8,931 bases of DNA from Methanobrevibacter sp. (GTDB lineage Archaea; Methanobacteriota; Methanobacteria; Methanobacteriales; Methanobacteriaceae), in NCBI GenBank assembly GCA_009777005.1, contig WRMT01000112.1, positions 1 through 8,931 of the forward strand. The letters run 5' to 3'. The translations under genes were made by a program, and so were the position numbers. How positions within the stretch are numbered: position 1 is the stretch's first letter; every line of letters begins with the position of its first letter. Positions 1-7,454 of this stretch are shown here, piece after piece. The notes beneath the pieces were generated by a model, which made no database searches, was not told the origin of the DNA, and saw nothing but the letters and a program-made list of their open reading frames with translations.

Positions 1-2496
1 CTTACTCCTGGTGCTGTGGTGAGTGTCGGTGATTTGATTACTTATATTATTACTGTAAGTAATTTTGGTCCTGATAATGCTACGGATGTTGTGGTAACTG
101 ATGTTTTAGATAGTCGTTTGGTCTTTATCAGTGCTACTGGTAATTATGATAATAATACTGGCTTGTGGACTATTGGTAACTTGAATGTGGGAAATACTGT
201 TAGTTTGAATATAACTGTTCGTGTTAATGGTTCTGGTAATATTCCTAATGTTGCTAATGTTTTTGTGAATGAGACTAATATTGGTAATAATAGTACTGAT
301 GGTAATGATAGTAATTTTACTGTTAATGCTACTGTTAATTTGACTATTTCTAAGACTAGTAATGCTACTGAGTTTATGAATGTGGGGGATCTTGTTGAGT
401 ATACTATTATTGTGACTAATCATGGTCCTGATAATGCAACAGGTGTTCTAGTAACTGATATCTTAGATTTTAGATTGGTCTTTGTTAATGCTACGGGTAA
501 CTATAACTTTAATGGAACTCATGTTATTTGGAGTGTTGGTAATCTTAATGTAGCTAATAATGTGACTTTGACTTTAATTGTTCGAATCAATGGTACAGGT
601 AATATTACAAATAATGCAAGTGTTACAGCAGATCAAGAAAACATAGGCAATAATAGTACTGATGAAAATGGAACTAATTTCACTGTTAATACTACAGTGA
701 ATTTGACTATTACTAAAACAAATAATGTATCTGGTGCTGTGGTTCGTGTTGGTGATTTGATTACTTATACTATTACTGTAAGTAATTTTGGTCCTGATAA
801 TGCTACAGGTGTTGTGGTAACTGATGTTTTGGATAGTCGTTTGGTCTTTGTTAGTGCTACTGGTAATTATGATAATAACACTGGTCTGTGGACTATTGGT
901 AACTTGAATGTGGGAAGTACTGTTTCTTTAAATATCACGGCTATTGTTAATGGTTCTGGTAATATTCCTAATGTTGCTAATGTTTCTGTGAATGAGACTA
1001 ATATTGGTAATAATAGTACTGAGGGTAATGGAACTAATTTTACTGTTAATGCTACTGTTAATTTGACTATTACTAAGGTTAGTAATGCTACTGAGTTTAT
1101 GAATGTGGGGGATCTTGTTGAGTATACTATTGTTGTGACTAATCATGGTCCTGATAATGCAACTGGTGTTGTTGTAACTGATGTGTTGGATCCTCGTTTG
1201 GTCTTTGTTAGTGCTACAGGTAACTACAACTTTAATGGTACTCATGTTATTTGGGACGTAGGTAATCTTATTGTAGCTAATAATATTACTTTGACTTTAA
1301 TTGTTCGAATTAATGGTACTGGTAATATTACAAATAATGCAAGTGTTACAGCAGATCAAGATAATGTTGGTAATAATAGTACTGATGGTAATGGAACTAC
1401 AAATTTTACTGTTAATGCTACTGTTAATTTGACTATTACTAAAACAAATAATGTATCTGGTGTTGTGGTTCGTGTTGGTGATTTGGTTACTTATACTATT
1501 ATTGTAAGTAATTTTGGTCCTGATAATGCTACAGGTGTTGTGGTAACTGATGTTTTGGATAGTCGTTTAGTTTTTGTAAGTACTACTGGTAATTACGATT
1601 ATAATACTGGTTTGTGGACTATTGGAAATTTGAATGTAGGAAGTACTGTTAGTTTGAATATTACTGTTCGTGTTAATGGTTCTGGTAATATTCTTAATGT
1701 TGCTAATGTTTCTGTGAATGAGACTAATATTGGTAATAATAGTACTGATGGTAATGGAACTAATTTCACTGTTAATGATACTGTTAATTTGACTATTACA
1801 AAGGTTCATAATGCTACTGGTGTTAATGTTACTATTGGTGATTTGGTTGAGTATACTATTGTTGTGACTAATCATGGTCCTGATGGTGCTACTGGTGTAG
1901 TTGTAACTGATGTATTGGATTCTCGTTTGATATTTATTAATGCTACTGGAAACTACAACTTTAATGGTACTCATATTGTTTGGAGTGTTGGTAATCTTAA
2001 TATAGCTAATAATGTGACTTTGACTTTAATTGTTCGAATCAATGGTACTGGTAATATTACTAATGACGCTAGTTTAACTGTTGATCAGGATAATGTTGGT
2101 AATAATAGTACTGATGGTAATGGAACTAATTTCACTGTTGATGCTACAGTGAATTTGACAATTACTAAGACTCATAATGTTACTACTAATGTGATTGTTG
2201 GGGACATTGTAGCTTATACAATTACTGTAGCTAATAGTGGTCCTGATAATGCAACAGGTCTTGTAATTATAGATATACTTGATCCTCGCCTCATATTTGT
2301 AAGTGCATCTTCTACTAACTATGATGCTACTAATGGACGTTGGACTATTAATAACTTAGCTGTTAATCAAACGGTTACTTTAATCATTAATGTAATGGTA
2401 AATGGAACAGGTAACATTTCAAATGTTGCAGCTGTTTCCATAAATCAGGAAAATATTGGTGATGAAAACGCTAGTAGTATTCCTTTAATTGCTAAT
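1..2496 (+). repeat. DUF11 repeat array with alternating A/B units
   Basis: In-frame units begin at V-N-L-T-I: A1 1-333 (partial), B1 334-696, A2 697-1056, B2 1057-1422, A3 1423-1782, B3 1783-2148, C 2149 to about 2496. A units carry S-N-F-G-P-D-N and N-x-G-L-W-T-I-G-N-L. B units carry T-N-H-G-P-D and N-F-N-G-T-H-(V/I)-(I/V)-W. C is a diverged hybrid. Core-to-core spacing is 357-369 bases. A2 and A3 share a perfect 65-base stretch (778-842 and 1504-1568, offset 726), so the duplicated unit looks like an A+B pair of about 723-726 bases. B1 is more diverged in third positions than B2 or B3. Confidence 0.92.
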
Positions 2497-4155
2497 CACA
2501 CACTAACCTTTATTTCAGTAGATAACATTACTCAAAGTGCTACCTTGCCATTTAATATTACAGGAACTGTAACAAGTCTAAATAATTGGGCAGTAAATGG
2601 CTATGTAAACATTACTATTAATGGAACTGTTTATACTGCTACAGTTACTAATGGCACATTCCGTTTACCTCTAACCTACTATGTCTATGGATTATACAAT
2701 GATTTAACTGTGGAATACTTTGGCGATGCATTATTCGCACCTTCCAATACAACTGGATGGTTAGACATTCTACCTGTATCTACCACAACAACTGTAAGTA
2801 CTTCAACTGCTCTAATATTCAATTATCCGACAAATATTACTGCACTTCTTGTAGATCAATTTAACCGACCTGTTATTGGAGCTCTTGTAACATTCATTGT
2901 AGAGGGAACAATTATCGGAACAGGTATTACTAATGGTCAAGGAATAGCTATTCATAGCTTTACACCAGACCTTTTTATAGCTAATTATACAATTGAAGCT
3001 ATTTATTCTGGTAATGGTACTTATTTATCCTCTAATGATACTTTCATTACATTATCTAGGGGTATGGATACGTATATTATTATTGCTGAAGTTACTACTA
3101 AGTCACTACGTAATACTACAATTTCAATTAGTCTTTACAATGAATTCGGAATTCCAATCTCAGGTGAAGTCATTAGGGTAGTTATTGCTAATATTGAGTA
3201 CAATCTTACTACAAATGCTCAGGGTATAGCTTATCTTTATCATATTCCTCAAGATGCTACACCTATTCCTATTGAAGCAAAATTCATTGGAAATGCTTTT
3301 ATGAGAGGCTCTGAGCAAATAGGTATTTTAAATGTTGAAAAACTTACTACAAAAATAGAATTAAATAATGTTGTTTTAAGCACTGTTGCTGAAACTACTT
3401 TAACAGCAATATTAAAAGATGAAGATGGAAATCTTTTATCTAATGCTGATATTGATTTCTATGTTGATGGAGTTTATTTAGCTACTTTTGTAACTGATTC
3501 TTATGGAAAAGTCTATGTAACTGGAGAGCAAATTCCTAAAGGCACTTATACTATTAGAGCTGTTTTTGCAGGTATGGCTAATATTTGGGCTGGAACCTCT
3601 TCAGAAAGCACTTTAACAATTCGCCCTATTAGAACTTCTCTTGTTGTTTCAACCATTCAAACACCTAATGAAACTACAATTTTCACAGCAAGACTCTTTG
3701 ACGAATTTAATAAACCTGTAGCTAGAAAAATCATTGTATTTTACCTAGATGGTGTTTTCATTGGAATGGCTGAAACTAATCATAATGGAGTAGCTACTTT
3801 CAATCATTCATTTATCCCTAGTGGTAGAATTATTGCTGAGTTCCTTGGTGATAATATTTATCGTGAATCTATTGATAGTCAATATTTCGGTATTTCAGTA
3901 TTAAACAATTTTACTAACACTACTAATACAACCAATACAAATAACACCACTAATAGCACAAATTCTAATAATAATGGTACTAATGATGATTCCTCTTTTA
4001 AAGATGATATTGAGGATATAAAAGGTGCAGCTAATAGTAAAGATAATTCTACTACAGTTTTAACTATGTTAACCACGGGTAATCCAATAGCTATACTATT
4101 AATACTCCTCTTAGCTCTGTTTATAATTGGCTTTAGACCTAAAAAGAAAAATTAG
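1..4155 (+). CDS. Adhesin-like surface protein, DUF11 and Ig-like repeats, C-terminal membrane anchor (5' partial)
   Basis: The frame is open from base 1 (L-T-P-G-A-V-V) to TAG at 4153-4155, about 1384 codons. The GTG at 16 lies inside a repeat unit, so the true start and signal peptide lie upstream of the window. Seven DUF11-type units come first (to about 2496), each opening with V-N-L-T-I-(T/S)-K and containing a V-G-D-L...Y-T-I-x-V-(S/T)-N core. Five Ig-like units follow (about 2497-3909), then an Asn/Thr linker (3910-3990), an acidic/Lys stretch, a hydrophobic helix (4084-4134) and a basic tail, R-P-K-K-K-N. This suits a protein held in the membrane by its C-terminus and projecting through the wall. 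N-x-S/T sequons are very dense. Proteins of this build are known as adhesin-like proteins in Methanobrevibacter and Methanosphaera; attachment to host or partner cells is inferred, and the ligand is unknown. No pseudomurein-binding repeat is visible. Confidence 0.9.
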   Translation, partial: LTPGAVVSVGDLITYIITVSNFGPDNATDVVVTDVLDSRLVFISATGNYDNNTGLWTIGNLNVGNTVSLNITVRVNGSGNIPNVANVFVNETNIGNNSTDGNDSNFTVNATVNLTISKTSNATEFMNVGDLVEYTIIVTNHGPDNATGVLVTDILDFRLVFVNATGNYNFNGTHVIWSVGNLNVANNVTLTLIVRINGTGNITNNASVTADQENIGNNSTDENGTNFTVNTTVNLTITKTNNVSGAVVRVGDLITYTITVSNFGPDNATGVVVTDVLDSRLVFVSATGNYDNNTGLWTIGNLNVGSTVSLNITAIVNGSGNIPNVANVSVNETNIGNNSTEGNGTNFTVNATVNLTITKVSNATEFMNVGDLVEYTIVVTNHGPDNATGVVVTDVLDPRLVFVSATGNYNFNGTHVIWDVGNLIVANNITLTLIVRINGTGNITNNASVTADQDNVGNNSTDGNGTTNFTVNATVNLTITKTNNVSGVVVRVGDLVTYTIIVSNFGPDNATGVVVTDVLDSRLVFVSTTGNYDYNTGLWTIGNLNVGSTVSLNITVRVNGSGNILNVANVSVNETNIGNNSTDGNGTNFTVNDTVNLTITKVHNATGVNVTIGDLVEYTIVVTNHGPDGATGVVVTDVLDSRLIFINATGNYNFNGTHIVWSVGNLNIANNVTLTLIVRINGTGNITNDASLTVDQDNVGNNSTDGNGTNFTVDATVNLTITKTHNVTTNVIVGDIVAYTITVANSGPDNATGLVIIDILDPRLIFVSASSTNYDATNGRWTINNLAVNQTVTLIINVMVNGTGNISNVAAVSINQENIGDENASSIPLIANHTLTFISVDNITQSATLPFNITGTVTSLNNWAVNGYVNITINGTVYTATVTNGTFRLPLTYYVYGLYNDLTVEYFGDALFAPSNTTGWLDILPVSTTTTVSTSTALIFNYPTNITALLVDQFNRPVIGALVTFIVEGTIIGTGITNGQGIAIHSFTPDLFIANYTIEAIYSGNGTYLSSNDTFITLSRGMDTYIIIAEVTTKSLRNTTISISLYNEFGIPISGEVIRVVIANIEYNLTTNAQGIAYLYHIPQDATPIPIEAKFIGNAFMRGSEQIGILNVEKLTTKIELNNVVLSTVAETTLTAILKDEDGNLLSNADIDFYVDGVYLATFVTDSYGKVYVTGEQIPKGTYTIRAVFAGMANIWAGTSSESTLTIRPIRTSLVVSTIQTPNETTIFTARLFDEFNKPVARKIIVFYLDGVFIGMAETNHNGVATFNHSFIPSGRIIAEFLGDNIYRESIDSQYFGISVLNNFTNTTNTTNTNNTTNSTNSNNNGTNDDSSFKDDIEDIKGAANSKDNSTTVLTMLTTGNPIAILLILLLALFIIGFRPKKKN
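2497..3909 (+). repeat. Five diverged Ig-like units of the adhesin
   Basis: Approximate units are 2497-2778, 2779-3060, 3061-3342, 3343-3627 and 3628-3909, each about 94 codons. The later ones share a pattern: T-T/S start, L-x-D-x-x-x-x-P-(V/I) in the middle, a V-D-G or equivalent turn, T-(N/D)-x-x-G-x-A, then a closing strand such as I-x-A-x-F-x-G or Y-x-G-(N/D). This resembles Ig-like folds seen in bacterial and archaeal adhesins (invasin/Big-type). Unlike the DUF11 array, the units are not similar at the nucleotide level, so they are old. They probably form a stalk between the DUF11 region and the membrane anchor. Boundaries were set by eye and may be off by several residues. Confidence 0.7.
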
Positions 4156-4165
4156 TATTTTTTAC

Positions 4166-4200
4166 AGGATTTTGATTTTTTAATCCTTTTTTTTATTTTT
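4166..4200 (+). terminator. Terminator-like hairpin with T-tract after the adhesin gene
   Basis: AGGATT (4166-4171) pairs with AATCCT (4182-4187) around a 10-base loop and runs directly into eight T, one A and seven more T. It begins 11 bases after the stop codon. Archaeal termination depends mainly on the T-tract, so the hairpin may be incidental. Its placement fits termination of the adhesin transcript. Confidence 0.55.
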
Positions 4201-4653
4201 TTATTCTTATTTTAAAATTAATATTAAAAATTTAGCTATTTAACTAATGTAATTACTGATTAATCACTGTCCCTAAAAAAGTTTTTAATCATGATTTCTC
4301 TAAATTATAGCTTAATTTAAAAAATTTAAGTTATTTGCTATTTAATTTAATAAAAATTCATTATAAAAATTTATTTTTAAAAATATTAATTATAAAAAAT
4401 GTAATTTAATAAATAAAAATTTTTAATTAATATTAAAAATAATGATTACTTAAAAATTTTATTTCTAGACTATATTTTTTAAAAATCAATTTTAATTATT
4501 TAAAGTTATAAGATAAGTGAGAATCTTTTTTTTTAAATATTTTTAAAATTTTTATAAAATTTCTAATATTATTATAATAATTTTTATAAAATTTTTTAAT
4601 TTTTTTTTTAAAAAAAATACTATTAAAACAATTTTTTTTTAAATACAATAAAA

Positions 4654-4664
4654 TTATATAAAAG
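4654..4664 (+). promoter_or_regulatory. Candidate archaeal TATA box upstream of thrS
   Basis: TTATATAAAAG, preceded by an A-rich stretch that could serve as a BRE, is the best TATA-like sequence I found in this gap. Transcription would begin near 4685-4690, giving thrS a leader of about 230 bases. In DNA this AT-rich the match could be chance. Confidence 0.22.
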
Positions 4665-4832
4665 TAGTATGAAAAATAGCTAACATAAGATAATAACTTT
4701 TTTAAATTCTCTATTTATAGTGAATTAATTTTTACATATACTTGATGAATTATTATCACAGTAATTTAATTGACTAATAGATGATTTAAGATAATTTTTT
4801 TTTCAATAAAAATCTTAATTTAATAAATAGAT

Positions 4833-4860
4833 TTTAAAGAGTCTTTTATTATTCTTTAAA
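4833..4860. repeat. Inverted repeat upstream of thrS
   Basis: TTTAAAGA (4833-4840) and TCTTTAAA (4853-4860) are perfect 8-base inverted arms around a 12-base spacer, 58 bases before the thrS start codon. This could be an operator or an RNA hairpin in the leader. Each arm contains the self-palindrome TTTAAA, so it may be incidental. Confidence 0.3.
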
Positions 4861-4908
4861 TTGATTTATTAATCACAGTTTTCTTAATTATTTATAAATT
4901 TAATCAAT

Positions 4909-4915
4909 AGGTGAT
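4909..4915 (+). promoter_or_regulatory. Ribosome binding site of thrS
   Basis: AGGTGAT lies three bases before the ATG at 4919. It is complementary to the 3' end of methanogen 16S rRNA (anti-SD ending in ATCACCTCC) and fixes the start codon. Confidence 0.85.
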
Positions 4916-4918
4916 TTA

Positions 4919-6757
4919 ATGCGTGTATTACTTATTCATTCTGATTATTTAAAATACAAAACAAAAAATAAAACTCCAATAGCTGAAGAAATAGATGATG
5001 TCAAAAAAGAAGGAATGTTTGAAGAATCTTTGGTTGTTTTCACAGCTGTGGAAAAAGAAGATGAAAAAGATCCTGAAACTTTAATTAAAAATTTAATCAC
5101 TGAGATTAAAAGTGTTAATAGCCAAATAAAAGCAAAAAATATAGTTTTATATCCTTATGCTCATCTGTCATCTTCTCTTAGCTCTCCTGCATCAGCAATA
5201 GCTATTTTAAAAGAAGCTGAAACCACACTTATTCAAGAGGGTTTTGATGTTTTTAGGGTTCCATTTGGATGGTATAAGTCTTTTGAGGTTTCTTGTAAAG
5301 GACATCCTTTATCTGAACTTTCAAGAACAATTAGCTCTGTAAATGAAACATCTGATCAAATTGACGAGGATGTAAATGATGAAAAATCTAAGTTCTATAT
5401 TTTAGATAATGATCAGTTATTTGACCCTGAAACTTATAAGTATGAAAATTCAGATTTAAAAAAAATCATGGACTATGAATTAGGTAGGGGAAAATCTAAA
5501 GATACTGAACCTCCTCATGTTAAATTAATGAAAGAAAAAGAATTAGCTGATTATGAAAGTGCAGCTGATGTTGGACATTTAAAGTGGTATCCTAAAGGAA
5601 GACTTATTCGAGATTTATTATCTGATTATGTTTATGATTTAGTTGTTGAAAGAGGAGCCATGCCTATTGAAACTCCTGTAATGTATGACTTAGCTAATGA
5701 TGCTATTAATCAACATGCTTCAAAGTTTGGTGAAAGACAATATAAAATTCAAACAAAAAAAGAGCTTATGCTTAGATTCGCATGTTGTTTTGGAGCATTT
5801 AGAGTATTAGCTAATTCTTTTTTAACTTGGAAAAACTTACCTGCAAGAGTTTATGAACTTTCAACATATAGTTTTAGATTTGAAAAAAGAGGAGAAGTTG
5901 TAGGTCTTAAACGTCTTCGTGCTTTTACAATGCCAGATCAACATACTATTTGTGCTGATTTAGACCAGTCTTTAGCTGAATTTGAAAGTCAGGTAGAAAT
6001 GTGTAATCAAACTTCACATGATTTGGATGTAAACTATGAAATAATCTTTAGAGCAACTCAGGAATTCTATGAAACTTACAAAGAATGGATGCATAAAACC
6101 GCAGCAAAACTGAATAAACCTATTATTTTAGAGCTTATTCCAGAGAGAAAACATTATTGGATTTCAAAAATGGATTTTGCAGCTATTGATTATTTAGGCA
6201 GACCAATTGAAAACCCTACTGTTCAAATTGATGTTGAAAGTGGAGAAAGATTTGATATAAGCTATTTAAATGAGGATGAAAAAGAAGCTTACCCTATAGT
6301 TCTTCATTGTAGTCCTACTGGTAGTATTGAAAGGGTTTTATGTAGTTTACTTGAAAAAACAGCTATTGAAATAAATGAAAAACCTCCTATGTTACCTGTT
6401 TGGTTATCTCCAACTCAGCTCCGTGTTATTCCAGTTGGTGAAAAACACTTAGAATTTGCAAATCAAATAGCAGAAAAAATAGCTACTCATAATATTAGAG
6501 TAGATCTTGATGATAGAGATGAAAGAGTTGGCAAAAAAATAAGAAATTCAGCTACTGACTGGGTTCCCTACACTATAGTTGTTGGAGATAAAGAAATGGA
6601 AACTAATGTCTTTTCAGTATCTGATCGTTTAAATAAAGATAAAAAAGACATGACTGAAGAAGATATTATAGATGAGATTCTTTCAAAAACTAAAAATATG
6701 CCATTTAGAAAGTTACCTTTACCAAAAGAATTATCTAAAAGGATAAATTTCCAATAG
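4919..6757 (+). CDS. thrS: Threonyl-tRNA synthetase, archaeal type
   Basis: This 612-residue class II synthetase joins threonine to tRNA-Thr in the cytoplasm and is complete. Residues 1 to about 140 form the archaeal N-terminal editing domain, of D-aminoacyl-tRNA deacylase-like fold, which removes misattached serine. Y-P-Y-A-H-L-S-S-S-L-S (H82) and W-Y-K (K120) match the editing pocket known from Pyrococcus. The catalytic core begins near residue 200 (D-Y-E-S-A-A-D-V-G-H). Motif 2 is F-R-F-E (R320) and motif 3 is G-S-I-E-R (R472). By alignment with the bacterial enzyme, C290, H342 and H463 are the zinc ligands that select threonine. The anticodon-binding domain follows from about 495, with D-L-D-D-R-D-E-R-V-G. 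Length is normal for the archaeal family and no key residue is missing. The start is set by the AGGTGAT site. The gene stands alone in the window. Confidence 0.96.
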   Translation: MRVLLIHSDYLKYKTKNKTPIAEEIDDVKKEGMFEESLVVFTAVEKEDEKDPETLIKNLITEIKSVNSQIKAKNIVLYPYAHLSSSLSSPASAIAILKEAETTLIQEGFDVFRVPFGWYKSFEVSCKGHPLSELSRTISSVNETSDQIDEDVNDEKSKFYILDNDQLFDPETYKYENSDLKKIMDYELGRGKSKDTEPPHVKLMKEKELADYESAADVGHLKWYPKGRLIRDLLSDYVYDLVVERGAMPIETPVMYDLANDAINQHASKFGERQYKIQTKKELMLRFACCFGAFRVLANSFLTWKNLPARVYELSTYSFRFEKRGEVVGLKRLRAFTMPDQHTICADLDQSLAEFESQVEMCNQTSHDLDVNYEIIFRATQEFYETYKEWMHKTAAKLNKPIILELIPERKHYWISKMDFAAIDYLGRPIENPTVQIDVESGERFDISYLNEDEKEAYPIVLHCSPTGSIERVLCSLLEKTAIEINEKPPMLPVWLSPTQLRVIPVGEKHLEFANQIAEKIATHNIRVDLDDRDERVGKKIRNSATDWVPYTIVVGDKEMETNVFSVSDRLNKDKKDMTEEDIIDEILSKTKNMPFRKLPLPKELSKRINFQ

Positions 6758-6779
6758 CTGTTGAAAGATTTACCTCCTA

Positions 6780-6797
6780 TTTTTTTCATTTTTTTTT
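6780..6797 (+). terminator. T-tract terminator of thrS
   Basis: Runs of seven T (6780-6786) and nine T (6789-6797) begin 23 bases after the thrS stop. Oligo-T tracts of this size are the usual intrinsic termination signal in archaea. No strong hairpin precedes them. Confidence 0.55.
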
Positions 6798-6936
6798 AAA
6801 ATCTTCACTTCTTGAAAATAATTGTATTAGGAATTAAGTTTCAAAGTAATGATTTTTTAAAAATTTTTAATAATCATTTATTATCTTATCTAAATGATTA
6901 AATTTTTTTTTATAAAAATAATTTAATAATTATTTA

Positions 6937-7017
6937 TTTTAATATTATTTTAAATAAAATTGTTTTTTTTAGGGTTGATATTTTTAATATTATTTTAAAT
7001 AAAATTGTTTTTTTTAG
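6937..7017. repeat. 36-base direct repeat, two perfect copies
   Basis: The copies at 6937-6972 and 6982-7017 are identical over 36 bases, from TTTTAATATTATTTT to TTGTTTTTTTTAG, and are separated by nine bases including GGTTGATA (offset 45). Two perfect copies this long exceed what AT-richness alone readily explains. Possible origins are a tandem duplication or an assembly slip. No function is apparent. Confidence 0.75.
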
Positions 7018-7111
7018 AAAATGATTTAATTTTTTATAAATAATTTATTCAAACTTTTCTTCTAGGATAAATTTTTAAAGATTTATGAAGATAAAATTTT
7101 TCCAATTTTTA

Positions 7112-7204
7112 GAAAAATGAAGTTTTTCTCACATTCCTATATCCTGGATTTTAAAAATTTTTAAAAAGCAAAGACTTTTCTAGTATTGAAAAATGAAGAT
7201 TTTC
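7112..7204. repeat. Two copies of a 17-base dyad motif
   Basis: GAAAAATGAAGTTTTTC (7112-7128) and GAAAAATGAAGATTTTC (7188-7204) match at 16 of 17 bases, 76 bases apart. Each has inverted arms: AGAAAAA/TTTTTCT around TGAAG in the first, and GAAAA/TTTTC in the second. They could be protein-binding sites or small hairpins, but the low complexity leaves chance as an option. Confidence 0.4.
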
Positions 7205-7280
7205 ATAGATCAGAATTTTTATTTAAATATTTTTATTTTTAAATAAATCCAATAAAATTCATTTTTTAAAATATTTTATG

Positions 7281-7454
<174 letters not shown>

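Larger units (their letters stand above)
4156..4918. other. AT-rich intergenic region between adhesin gene and thrS
   Basis: These 763 bases are almost entirely A and T, with many T- and A-runs of 5-10. There is no open frame of useful length and no G+C island that would suggest a tRNA or structured RNA. The left end holds a terminator-like hairpin and the right end the thrS ribosome binding site. Two weak signals between them, a TATA-like box and an inverted repeat, are listed separately. Such long AT-rich gaps are usual in Methanobrevibacter genomes. Confidence 0.8.

Noticed and set aside
106..1974. Three similar minus-strand open frames at 106-423, 928-1245 and 1567-1974
   Set aside because: They lie opposite the DUF11 array, recur with its repeat period and read as low-complexity Ile/Asn/Ser/Thr. 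The plus frame has clear domains, so these are shadows made by the repeats.
2993..3181. Plus-strand frame of 62 codons inside the Ig region
   Set aside because: It overlaps the adhesin frame, has no ribosome binding site and no recognisable family.
3879..4076. Minus-strand frame rich in Leu and Val
   Set aside because: It is the reverse of the Asn/Thr linker codons of the adhesin; the hydrophobic look comes only from complementing AAT/ACT runs.
4891..4899. TTTATAAAT as the thrS TATA box
   Set aside because: It would put the transcript start at the ATG itself, which conflicts with the strong AGGTGAT ribosome binding site.
6568..6789. Minus-strand frame overlapping the end of thrS
   Set aside because: It is antisense to conserved thrS codons and lacks domain features.
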